Shown: piece by piece, positions 18,235 to 26,332 of the stretch
How the letters are laid out: each line of letters starts with the position of its first letter
How positions within the stretch are numbered: the first letter of the stretch is position 1
The notes under the pieces: generated by a model
Told to the model about the DNA's origin: nothing
Seen by the model: only the letters and a program-made list of their open reading frames with translations
Databases searched by the model: none
From: S010-17 sp036478895
GTDB taxonomy: Bacteria; Bacteroidota; Bacteroidia; Flavobacteriales; Flavobacteriaceae
DNA length: 50,753 nt
Assembly (NCBI GenBank): GCA_036478895.1
Contig: JAZGEV010000045.1
Location: 1 to 50,753 of the forward strand
Reading direction: 5' to 3'
Program-made: the position numbers and the translations under genes

Positions 18235-18271
18235 AACCGAGAATAAACCTATGTTAATTCTCGGTTTTTTT
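18235..18271 (+). terminator. Strong intrinsic terminator between susD and the enzyme operon
   Basis: Stem AACCGAGAAT / ATTCTCGGTT (10 bp, perfect) with a 12-base loop is followed directly by a run of T to 18271. The next gene starts only 14 bp later, leaving no room for a promoter after the terminator, so expression of the enzyme genes should depend on read-through. Confidence 0.85.
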
Positions 18272-18285
18272 ACATAACATCATTT

Positions 18286-20103
18286 ATGAAAATAAACTTT
18301 TTTTTACTTCTCTTTATTTGTGGTTTGTCTTTAAGCTCACAAAATCTAATAACAAACACCTTAAATCGTGATGTTACTTCTCTAAACGGGAGTTGGAATT
18401 ACATTGTAGATCCTTACGAAACCGGCTATTACAATTACCGTTACCAACCTTACGATCAACAAGAAAACCCAAGTAAGTCTGCTTTTTTTAATAACCATCA
18501 TACTAATGATAAGATGGCATTGGTAGAATATGATTTCGATAAATCGGAAAGATTAAATATTCCAGGCGATTGGAATTCTCAAAAAGAAAAATTATTTTAT
18601 TACGAAGGCACCATTTGGTTAAAACGATCATTCGATTATAAGAAACAAAAAAATAACAACCGACAATTTGTATATTTTGGAGCAATAAATTATAAAGCAG
18701 AAGTTTATTTAAACGGTAAAAAACTAGGAACACACATTGGTGGGTTTACACCTTTTAATTTTGAAGTAACCAATATTATCAAAGAAAAAGACAACTACTT
18801 AGTTGTAAAAGTAGATAATACAAGAAAAAAAGAAGGCATCCCAACAATTAATACCGATTGGTGGAATTACGGTGGAATTACAAGAGATGTCAAAATTATT
18901 GAAGAACCTGAAACCTTTATTGAAGATTATTATTTGCAATTAAATCAAGATAACAACAAGTTAATTGAAGGTTATGTGGTAATGAATAGCAAATCAAATC
19001 AAAAAAATGTAACCATTACAATACCTGAGTTAAACATTAGCAAGAAAGTAAAAATAAATGATTCTGGTAAAGTTAATTTTACTATTAATGTAGAAAATGT
19101 TTCGTATTGGTCACCAGAGAGCCCAAAACTTTACGATGTTGTGTTTACAACAAAATGCCAAGAACTAAGGGATAAAATTGGTTTTAGAACCATAAAAACA
19201 GTTGGTCCTGATATTCTATTGAATGGGAAATCAATATTTCTAAGAGGTATTTGTATTCACGAAGAAAATGCCATGCGTGGCGCAAGAGCATTTAATAAAG
19301 CAGATGCGTTAGTACAACTAACTTGGGCAAAAGAATTGGATTGCAATTATGTCCGTTTAGCACATTATCCGCATAATGAACATATTATCAAGTTAGCCGA
19401 TGAAATGGGCTTAATGGTTTGGGAAGAAATACCAGTCTATTGGACCGTTGACTTTACCAATGAAGAAACTTTAGCCAACGCTAAAAATCAATTGGGTGAA
19501 ACAATAACAAGAGATAAAAATAGAGCATCAATTATTATATGGTCAATGGCTAACGAAACGCCGCCATCACCAGAACGTAATCACTTTTTAAAAGAATTAA
19601 TTAAACATACCAAAACATTGGACACATCACGTTTAATTAGTGCTGCTTTAGAAAAGCATTATAAAGACGGCATAAACATAGTTGATGATCCAATTGGTGC
19701 TGAACTTGATTTAGTAGCTTTCAATCAATATACAGGTTGGTATGGCGGTTCGCTAGAAACTGCTCCAGATGAAAAATGGAATATTTCGTTTAATAAACCA
19801 GTCATCATATCAGAATTTGGTGGTGGCGCACTACAAGGTTTACACGGCTCAATAAAAGAACGTTGGACAGAAGAATATCAAGAATATCTATATATTCAAA
19901 ATTTAAAAATGATTGAAAAAATTCCAAATATTAGAGGAACTAGCCCCTGGATTTTGAATGATTTTAGGTCGCCTAAAAGAGTTTTGCCAGTCATTCAAGA
20001 TGGTTGGAATAGAAAAGGATTAATATCTAATAATGGGATAAAGAAAAAAGCATTTTTTACAGTTAAAGAATTTTATAATAAAATAGAAAAACAATACAAA
20101 TGA
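18286..20103 (+). CDS. Glycoside hydrolase family 2, beta-glucuronidase/beta-galactosidase-like
   Basis: The 605-residue exported enzyme has a signal peptide (to about 18, LSSQ), with no lipobox. It follows the GH2 order: sugar-binding jelly roll (about 30-205), immunoglobulin-like domain (about 207-300) and TIM barrel (about 303-600). The acid/base is Glu424 in SMANETP and the nucleophile Glu510 in VIISEFGGG. The barrel entry LNGKSIFLRGICIHEE is the canonical segment. At 605 residues it is the short, glucuronidase-like form without extra C-terminal domains. GH2 enzymes remove terminal beta-linked Gal, GlcA or Man; which one cannot be read here. In a beta-glucan locus it suggests a side-chain sugar. 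Its stop overlaps the GH16 start by four bases (ATGA). Confidence 0.9.
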   Translation: MKINFFLLLFICGLSLSSQNLITNTLNRDVTSLNGSWNYIVDPYETGYYNYRYQPYDQQENPSKSAFFNNHHTNDKMALVEYDFDKSERLNIPGDWNSQKEKLFYYEGTIWLKRSFDYKKQKNNNRQFVYFGAINYKAEVYLNGKKLGTHIGGFTPFNFEVTNIIKEKDNYLVVKVDNTRKKEGIPTINTDWWNYGGITRDVKIIEEPETFIEDYYLQLNQDNNKLIEGYVVMNSKSNQKNVTITIPELNISKKVKINDSGKVNFTINVENVSYWSPESPKLYDVVFTTKCQELRDKIGFRTIKTVGPDILLNGKSIFLRGICIHEENAMRGARAFNKADALVQLTWAKELDCNYVRLAHYPHNEHIIKLADEMGLMVWEEIPVYWTVDFTNEETLANAKNQLGETITRDKNRASIIIWSMANETPPSPERNHFLKELIKHTKTLDTSRLISAALEKHYKDGINIVDDPIGAELDLVAFNQYTGWYGGSLETAPDEKWNISFNKPVIISEFGGGALQGLHGSIKERWTEEYQEYLYIQNLKMIEKIPNIRGTSPWILNDFRSPKRVLPVIQDGWNRKGLISNNGIKKKAFFTVKEFYNKIEKQYK

Positions 20104-20924
20104 AATTCAAATTAATACTTATACTAGTTTTAATCTCCTTGTTATCGTGTAACAAAGATGAACTTGAACCTACAACAAATCCACCACTGGTGTTTGAATA
20201 CCAACTCATTTGGGAAGATGAGTTTAATGGCTCGGATATTAATAGAGACGATTGGACTTTTGAAATTTGGAACGCTGGTCACGTTAATAATGAATGGCAG
20301 AAATATGTAGAGAGTGATGATAATTACAAAGTAGAAAATGGAAAACTACATATTACAGTAACAAAAACAGATCCTTTAGGCGGTTTTGGAAATTATAATT
20401 CAACACGTTTAATATCAAAAAATAAGCAAGAATTTAAATATGGGAGAATTGAATTTAAAGCAAAAATGCCAAGCGGAAGAGGTACTTGGCCAGCTTTATG
20501 GATGTTAGGTTCCAATATAGATGAAGTTAGTTGGCCAAAATGTGGAGAAATTGATGTGTTGGAATATGTAGGTTATCAAGAAAATAAAATACATAATAAT
20601 ATCCATACACAAGATGATTATGGAGCAACTGCCAATGGAGAAGCAATTAATTTATCAACTGCTGAAGAGAATTTCCATATCTATGGAATTACGTGGACAA
20701 GTAGTAAAATTGAATTTTATCTAGATGATCCTACAAATATAACAAACACATATAAGCCGTCAAATAGAACAGAAGACAATTGGCCTTTTTCTCAAGATTT
20801 TTTCATCATAATGAATTTTGCAGTAGGCGGTATTTGGGGTGGTTTACAAGGTGTTGATGAAACAATATGGCCACAAACAATGGAAGTAGATTATGTGAAA
20901 GTCTATCAATTAATGCAAATATGA
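20100..20924 (+). CDS. GH16 endo-beta-1,3-glucanase (laminarinase-type) lipoprotein
   Basis: A 274-residue lipoprotein (LLSC, Cys17) with a single GH16 jelly-roll domain. The beginning YQLIWEDEFNGSDINRDDWT is typical of laminarinases. The catalytic motif is EIDVLE, with nucleophile Glu150 and acid/base Glu155, and IMNFAVGGIWGG is the usual late strand. It should cut beta-1,3 linkages inside a glucan at the cell surface or in the periplasm. It overlaps both neighbours by ATGA, indicating translational coupling with GH2 and the EEP protein. Confidence 0.93.
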   Translation: MKFKLILILVLISLLSCNKDELEPTTNPPLVFEYQLIWEDEFNGSDINRDDWTFEIWNAGHVNNEWQKYVESDDNYKVENGKLHITVTKTDPLGGFGNYNSTRLISKNKQEFKYGRIEFKAKMPSGRGTWPALWMLGSNIDEVSWPKCGEIDVLEYVGYQENKIHNNIHTQDDYGATANGEAINLSTAEENFHIYGITWTSSKIEFYLDDPTNITNTYKPSNRTEDNWPFSQDFFIIMNFAVGGIWGGLQGVDETIWPQTMEVDYVKVYQLMQI

Positions 20925-21763
20925 TAAGAAAAATAAGTTTATATATAATTATTATTTTGGTAACGATGAGTTGTAATGATAAAATAAATGTATCCATAAT
21001 GACGTATAACGTACGTTACGGATTGGCTAACGATGGAACAAATTCTTGGGATTATAGAAAAGGTCATTTAGCAAAATTGATACAATCAAAAAAAACTGAT
21101 TTCTTAGGAACACAAGAAGGATTGCCATTTCAAATAGAGTATATTTTGAACGCAATGCCAAGTTATAAATTTATTGGAAAAGACAGAGATAATAATGGGA
21201 AAGGAGAGAATACAGCCATTTTTTATAATACTGAAAAGTATGTAGTATTAGAGAATCAAACTTTTTGGTTGGCTAAAAATCAAAATAAAGTTAGTAAAAG
21301 TTGGGATGCAGCCTATCCACGTATTTGTACTTACGGATTGTTTCAAGAAATAAAAAGTGAACGAAAGTTTTGGGTAATCAATACACATTTCGATCATAAA
21401 GGTGAAAAAGCAAGAGTAGAAAGTGCAAAAATAATCATCAATAAAATTAAGGAAATAAATGAAGCACACAATTATCCTGTGATTTTTATGGGAGATTTAA
21501 ACGCAACACCATCAACGGAAGAAATTACTATTTTAAAAACAGTATTAAAAGACACTAAAGAATTATCAAAAACAAAACCTACTGGACCAATTGGAACATT
21601 CAATAATTTTGAATTTTACAAACCAGTAACCAAATTAATAGATTACATTTTTGTAAATAATAACAAATCAATACTAATTAACAAACACGCTGTGTTAGAT
21701 GATTCTAAGGAATCAAAGTATCCATCGGATCATCTGCCAGTCTACATAGAACTAACTTTTTAA
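20921..21763 (+). CDS. Endonuclease/exonuclease/phosphatase (EEP)-fold phosphodiesterase lipoprotein
   Basis: A 280-residue lipoprotein (VTMSC, Cys18). The start chosen is the ATG overlapping the GH16 stop (ATGA), which yields a lipoprotein signal; an 18-residue upstream extension possible from 20867 runs inside GH16 and lacks sense. All EEP metal/catalytic blocks are present: MTYNVRYG, GTQEG, NTHFDHKG, GDLNATP, LIDYIFVN and PSDHLPV. The fold hydrolyses phosphodiesters or phosphomonoesters of nucleic acids, lipids, inositol or sugars. Being exported and embedded between two glucanase genes, it is unlikely to act on DNA. Release of a phosphate-containing substituent from the glycan is the inference. 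Confidence 0.88.
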   Translation: MIRKISLYIIIILVTMSCNDKINVSIMTYNVRYGLANDGTNSWDYRKGHLAKLIQSKKTDFLGTQEGLPFQIEYILNAMPSYKFIGKDRDNNGKGENTAIFYNTEKYVVLENQTFWLAKNQNKVSKSWDAAYPRICTYGLFQEIKSERKFWVINTHFDHKGEKARVESAKIIINKIKEINEAHNYPVIFMGDLNATPSTEEITILKTVLKDTKELSKTKPTGPIGTFNNFEFYKPVTKLIDYIFVNNNKSILINKHAVLDDSKESKYPSDHLPVYIELTF

Positions 21764-21778
21764 TAAACAGACTAACTA

Positions 21779-24073
21779 ATGAAAAAATTACTAATTCCAT
21801 CACTATTAATAACAAGTCTATTGTTATTTAGTTGTAAAACAGAAGTGAAAAATACTTCAAAAAATGCAGATGCTTCCATAGAACGAAAAGTTGATTCTGT
21901 TTTAACAAAGATGAATATCTACGAAAAAATTGGTCAAATGAACCAATATAACGGAAGTTGGGACGTAACTGGTCCAGCATCTGGCGTAGGTAATAAAGAA
22001 AAAGAAGCCCGTTTAAAAAATGGCGGCGTTGGTTCAATGTTGAATGTTTTATCAGCAAAAGCAACAAGAGAAGCGCAAAAAATGGTAATGGAAAATTCAC
22101 GTATGAAAATTCCTTTATTAATTGGTTACGATGTTATTCACGGTTTTAAAACTATTTTTCCAATTCCTTTAGGAGAATCGGCTAGTTGGGATTTAGATAT
22201 TATGAAACGTACAGCAGCAGTTGCCGCATCAGAAGCATCAGCATTTGGTGTACATTGGACATTTGCACCAATGATAGACGTTTCTCGCGATGCACGTTGG
22301 GGAAGAGTTATGGAAGGTTCTGGTGAAGATCCATATTTAACTGCAAAAATAGGCGTTGCAAGAATTCAAGGTTTTCAAGGCGATGATTTATCCAAAAACA
22401 ATACCATTGCAGCCTGTGCAAAGCATTTTGCAGGTTACGGATTTGCAGAAGCAGGACGTGATTATAACACTGTAAACGTTGGCGAATATGAACTACACAA
22501 CACAATTTTGCCACCATTTAAAGCAGCGGCAGAAGCAGGCGTTGCTACTTTTATGAATTCTTTTAATGAAATTGATGGAATTCCAGCAACAGGAAGTGAA
22601 ATGTTACAGCGTGATATTTTAAAAAGAGATTGGAATTGGGATGGATTTGTAATTTCAGATTGGGGTTCTATTGGAGAAATGATTGCTCACGGATACGCAA
22701 CAGATAAAAAACACGCTACGAATATTGCAGTAAACGCAGGTAGTGATATGGATATGGAATCGTACGCTTATCAAGCACACATTGAAGAATTAGTGAACGA
22801 AGGAAAGATTGATATCAAATTAGTTGATGATGCTGTTAGAAGAATTTTAAGAGTAAAGTTCAGATTAGGTTTATTCGATGATCCTTACAGATATTGTAAT
22901 GATGAGCGTGAAAAAAACGAACTATTCACCAAAGAAAACAGAGCAATAGCACGTGAAGCAGCGCAAAAATCGATGGTTTTATTGAAAAATGAAACTAATT
23001 TATTGCCATTAAGCAAAAAAATAAAAAATATTGCAGTAATTGGTCCATTGGCAAATGATAAAGATTCTCCACTAGGTAATTGGAGAGCAATTGGTGGTAG
23101 AAGTGCAGCCGTTTCTTTATTAGAAGGAATTAAAAGTGCTGTTCCTGCATCTACTAAAGTAACGTATGCTGAAGGTTGTAGAATTGTAAATGATAAAGTG
23201 GTTGGTCAAACTTTCTTATTGCCATTGCATTTTAATAATACGGATACATCTGGAATTAAAGAAGCAGTTCGTGTTGCAAGAAATGCAGATGTTGTTATTT
23301 TGGCAATAGGAGAAATGGCTTTACAAACAGGAGAAGGAAGAAGTCAGGCAGATATTAAGTTTGCAGGTGTACAACAGCAACTATTAGAAGCTGTTTTAAA
23401 AGTAAATAAAAACGTAATTATCACCTTAATGAATGGTCGTCCGATGGATATTTCTTGGGCAGCGAAAAATGTACCTTCAATTTTAGAATGTTGGCATTTA
23501 GGATCGGAAAGTGGTCACGCTATTGCGGATGTATTATTTGGTGATTATAATCCTGCAGGGAAATTACCAGTTTCTTTTCCACATCACGTTGGACAATCTC
23601 CGTTGTATTACGGACAAAAAATGACAGGAAGACCTTGGAGTGAGCAACACGTTACTTTTTCAGGATATCGTGATGCACCAAAAACGGCGTTATATCCATT
23701 TGGATACGGGTTAAGTTATACTACATTTAAATACAGTAAAATTGTATTAGATAAGAATGAAATGTCTAAAGATGGTAAAATTACTGCATCTGTAAAAGTA
23801 ACCAATACAGGAACTAGAGCAGGAGAAGAAGTGGTTCAATTATATATTAGAGATTTAGTAGGTTCAATTACAAGACCAATTAAAGAATTAAAAGGATTCG
23901 ATAAAATTTCACTTAAAAAAGGAGAAAGTAAAACAGTTTCTTTTGAATTAGGGAAAGAACAACTTGAATTTTACAACGTAAATAAAAAGTTCGAGGTAGA
24001 GTCTGGTAATTTTGAAGTATGGATTGGAGAAAGCTCAACGACTGATAATAAAGCAACTTTTAAAATAAATTAA
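21779..24073 (+). CDS. GH3 beta-glucosidase (BglX-type) lipoprotein
   Basis: A 764-residue lipoprotein (LLLFSC, Cys19). The N-terminal TIM barrel has MIDVSRDARWGR, CAKHFAGYG (Lys215-His216) and nucleophile Asp294 in VISDWGS. The alpha/beta sandwich has the ILAIGEMALQTGEGRSQ segment with the candidate acid/base, and a C-terminal fibronectin-III-like domain follows (about 650-764). Length and order are those of BglX. It should cut terminal beta-linked glucose from oligosaccharides made by the GH16 and GH17 enzymes in the periplasm. It starts 15 bp after the EEP gene and ends 3 bp before the GDPD gene. Confidence 0.95.
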   Translation: MKKLLIPSLLITSLLLFSCKTEVKNTSKNADASIERKVDSVLTKMNIYEKIGQMNQYNGSWDVTGPASGVGNKEKEARLKNGGVGSMLNVLSAKATREAQKMVMENSRMKIPLLIGYDVIHGFKTIFPIPLGESASWDLDIMKRTAAVAASEASAFGVHWTFAPMIDVSRDARWGRVMEGSGEDPYLTAKIGVARIQGFQGDDLSKNNTIAACAKHFAGYGFAEAGRDYNTVNVGEYELHNTILPPFKAAAEAGVATFMNSFNEIDGIPATGSEMLQRDILKRDWNWDGFVISDWGSIGEMIAHGYATDKKHATNIAVNAGSDMDMESYAYQAHIEELVNEGKIDIKLVDDAVRRILRVKFRLGLFDDPYRYCNDEREKNELFTKENRAIAREAAQKSMVLLKNETNLLPLSKKIKNIAVIGPLANDKDSPLGNWRAIGGRSAAVSLLEGIKSAVPASTKVTYAEGCRIVNDKVVGQTFLLPLHFNNTDTSGIKEAVRVARNADVVILAIGEMALQTGEGRSQADIKFAGVQQQLLEAVLKVNKNVIITLMNGRPMDISWAAKNVPSILECWHLGSESGHAIADVLFGDYNPAGKLPVSFPHHVGQSPLYYGQKMTGRPWSEQHVTFSGYRDAPKTALYPFGYGLSYTTFKYSKIVLDKNEMSKDGKITASVKVTNTGTRAGEEVVQLYIRDLVGSITRPIKELKGFDKISLKKGESKTVSFELGKEQLEFYNVNKKFEVESGNFEVWIGESSTTDNKATFKIN

Positions 24074-24076
24074 CAA

Positions 24077-24868
24077 ATGAAAAAAATCATAGCTATTATA
24101 TTAATTTTAAGCATATTAACATCTTGTAATAAAATGATTAATTCAACTAAAACAATGGTAATTGCACACAGAGGTTTTTCTGAAATTGCACCAGAGAATA
24201 CCTTAATCGCTTTTCAAAAAGCCATTGAAACTGGTGTGCCTTATTTTGAGTTGGATGTCCATCAATCTAAAGATGGCAAGTTAATGGTAATTCACGATTA
24301 TTCGGTTAATAGAACATCGTCAAACGGAAAAACTGGAAAAGTAAATGAACTACTTTTAAGCGAATTGAATGACGTAAAAGTTGGCTATTCCAAAAAGTTT
24401 AAAGGTATCTATACATCCGAAAAAATTCCAACCTTAAAAGAAGCCTTACTTCTTGCTAAAGGTAAAATTAAAGTTTGTGTAGAAATTAAAGCAAAAAACA
24501 TTGGTGATAAAGTAGTGAAATTGATCGAAGAGTTAGATATGGTGAACCAAGTAATTGTATTTTCTTTTCACTTTGAAACGGTTAAAAAAGTTAAAGCATT
24601 AAATCCAAAAATAGAAACCCTTTTTTTAAAAGACAACGCAACTATAAAAACTATTGACAAAGCATTGTCTGTAAATTTAGATGCTATTGGTGTTTGGCAT
24701 AAAGAAACTAAATTCTCCAAAGAATTGATGGATTATGCACACAAAAATAGCATCAAAGTATTTACGTATACGGTAAATGATCCAAAACGAATGAAGGAAT
24801 TAATTAATTTAAAATTAGACGGAATCATTACAAACAGACCAGATGTAGCCTTAAAAATACTCAACTAG
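24077..24868 (+). CDS. Glycerophosphodiester phosphodiesterase (GDPD) lipoprotein
   Basis: A 263-residue lipoprotein (ILTSC, Cys17). The GDPD core is complete: VIAHRGFSEIAPENT with His31-Arg32, FELDVH (Glu58, Asp60), VIHDYSVNRT (His73), CVEIK near residue 133, and the C-terminal LDGIITNRPD. The family hydrolyses glycerol-phosphodiesters to glycerol-3-phosphate plus an alcohol, or cleaves related phosphodiesters. It lies 3 bp from each neighbour, between GH3 and an esterase, which argues for a role in the glycan pathway rather than general lipid turnover. A substrate with phosphoglycerol-type substituents would explain it. Confidence 0.93.
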   Translation: MKKIIAIILILSILTSCNKMINSTKTMVIAHRGFSEIAPENTLIAFQKAIETGVPYFELDVHQSKDGKLMVIHDYSVNRTSSNGKTGKVNELLLSELNDVKVGYSKKFKGIYTSEKIPTLKEALLLAKGKIKVCVEIKAKNIGDKVVKLIEELDMVNQVIVFSFHFETVKKVKALNPKIETLFLKDNATIKTIDKALSVNLDAIGVWHKETKFSKELMDYAHKNSIKVFTYTVNDPKRMKELINLKLDGIITNRPDVALKILN

Positions 24869-24871
24869 TTT

Positions 24872-26329
24872 ATGAAAAAACAGAGCATCCTTATTGCATT
24901 ACTCTTCACACTTGTATTAAATGCACAAACTAAACTACCTGCATTTTTTAGTGATAATATGATTTTGCAACAAAATGAAAATGTAACTATTTGGGGAAAA
25001 GACACGCCTGGAAAAGTGGTGAAAATTTGTCCTGAATGGGGAAAGTCTGTAAAAGTCAAAACCGATAAAAATGGCGATTGGAAAACCGCAATTAAGACAT
25101 TAAAAGCCGATAAAATTGCCTATAAAGTGACCATCAAAGGATCTGATAAAATCACAATTAATAATGTGCTTTTTGGTGAAGTTTGGTTTTGCGCAGGACA
25201 ATCAAATATGGAAATGCCCATAAAAGGATATCCCAATTCACCAATTTTAGGAAGTAACGAAGCCTTGCTTTATGGCACTAATAAATTTATTAGATCGTAT
25301 CACGTCAATAGAAACGCTATTGAAACACCACAATTTGATACAAAAGGCGGACAATGGTTGGAAGCAAACTCAGTATCTATAAGAGATTTTAGCGCTACAG
25401 CATACTTTTTTGCTAAGGAATTAAATAAAGTGTTAGACGTTCCGGTAGCAATTATAAATTCATCTTGGGGTGGCGCTGCAGCCGAAGCATTTGTAGATAA
25501 CGAAACGTTAATATCTCAATTTCCAAAGGTATTTACCAGAAAAAAAGGAAAGTACGAACACGGCATAATGCACAAACCAAGTTTGATTTATAACGGAATG
25601 GTTGCGCCGTTTGAAGGATATAATATTCAAGGCGTTATTTGGAACCAAGGAGAAACCAATAGAGATCGTTTTACAGAATATAAAGAGTTGTTACCGGCAA
25701 TGTTCAATCATTGGCGCAAAAAATGGAAGGACGACTTTTCATTTTATATGGTACAAGTTGCACCATTTTATTATGGAGATGGCAGATTTGTAACCTTTAT
25801 TGGTGAAAGTATCGTTGAGATTACAAAACATCATAAAAACACAGGTTTTGCATCAACAATTGACATCGGAAAATGCAGTGATATTCACGCTCCAAATAAA
25901 GAAACAATAGGCAAAAGATTGGCATTAGTCGCTTTTGCTAAGAATTATGGTTTTGATGGCATTATGTATAGCGGACCAATTTATCGTGAAATGAAAATCA
26001 CAGAAGATCATAAAATTGAAGTCTATTTCGATGAACAAGAAAGGGGTTTAATTACCGATGGCGACAAAAAAGAGCCTTTAAATAATTTTGAAATTGCAGG
26101 AAGTGATAAAATATTCCATAAAGCAGACGCACACATTGTACCAAGAGATGGGAAATCATACGTTGTTGTATCAAGTACTAAAGTTCCTGAACCAGTTGCT
26201 GTACGCTACGCTTTTGGAAATTGCATTAAAGGCGAAATATACAATACTGCAGGATTGCCAATGATCTCGTTTAGAACGGATGATTGGGATGATGTAGATT
26301 ATCAAAACCCACCTAAAGATAAAAAATAG
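24872..26329 (+). CDS. Sialate-O-acetylesterase-like (SASA) carbohydrate esterase
   Basis: A 485-residue exported enzyme with a signal peptide (to about 18, LNAQ) and no lipobox. The fold is that of bacterial sialate O-acetylesterase-like proteins: an N-terminal beta domain (LPAFFSDNMILQQ) and an SGNH-type catalytic core with FCAGQSNMEMP (nucleophile Ser111) and VIWNQGETN. An insertion domain (about 130-230) is present. No sialidase is nearby, so the name reflects family only; removal of O-acetyl groups from the target glucan is more likely. It is spaced 3 bp from genes on both sides in the enzyme operon. Confidence 0.9.
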   Translation: MKKQSILIALLFTLVLNAQTKLPAFFSDNMILQQNENVTIWGKDTPGKVVKICPEWGKSVKVKTDKNGDWKTAIKTLKADKIAYKVTIKGSDKITINNVLFGEVWFCAGQSNMEMPIKGYPNSPILGSNEALLYGTNKFIRSYHVNRNAIETPQFDTKGGQWLEANSVSIRDFSATAYFFAKELNKVLDVPVAIINSSWGGAAAEAFVDNETLISQFPKVFTRKKGKYEHGIMHKPSLIYNGMVAPFEGYNIQGVIWNQGETNRDRFTEYKELLPAMFNHWRKKWKDDFSFYMVQVAPFYYGDGRFVTFIGESIVEITKHHKNTGFASTIDIGKCSDIHAPNKETIGKRLALVAFAKNYGFDGIMYSGPIYREMKITEDHKIEVYFDEQERGLITDGDKKEPLNNFEIAGSDKIFHKADAHIVPRDGKSYVVVSSTKVPEPVAVRYAFGNCIKGEIYNTAGLPMISFRTDDWDDVDYQNPPKDKK

Positions 26330-26332
26330 AAG

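Noticed and set aside
20867..20920. Start of the EEP protein inside the GH16 gene
   Set aside because: The ATGA overlap at 20921 yields a proper lipoprotein signal; the extension would destroy it.
20921..21763. EEP protein as a DNase
   Set aside because: It is a lipoprotein translationally coupled to glucanases; the fold alone does not imply nucleic-acid substrates.
24872..26329. Sialic-acid catabolism role for the SASA-family esterase
   Set aside because: No sialidase, NanA-type lyase or sialic-acid transporter is nearby; all context is beta-glucan.
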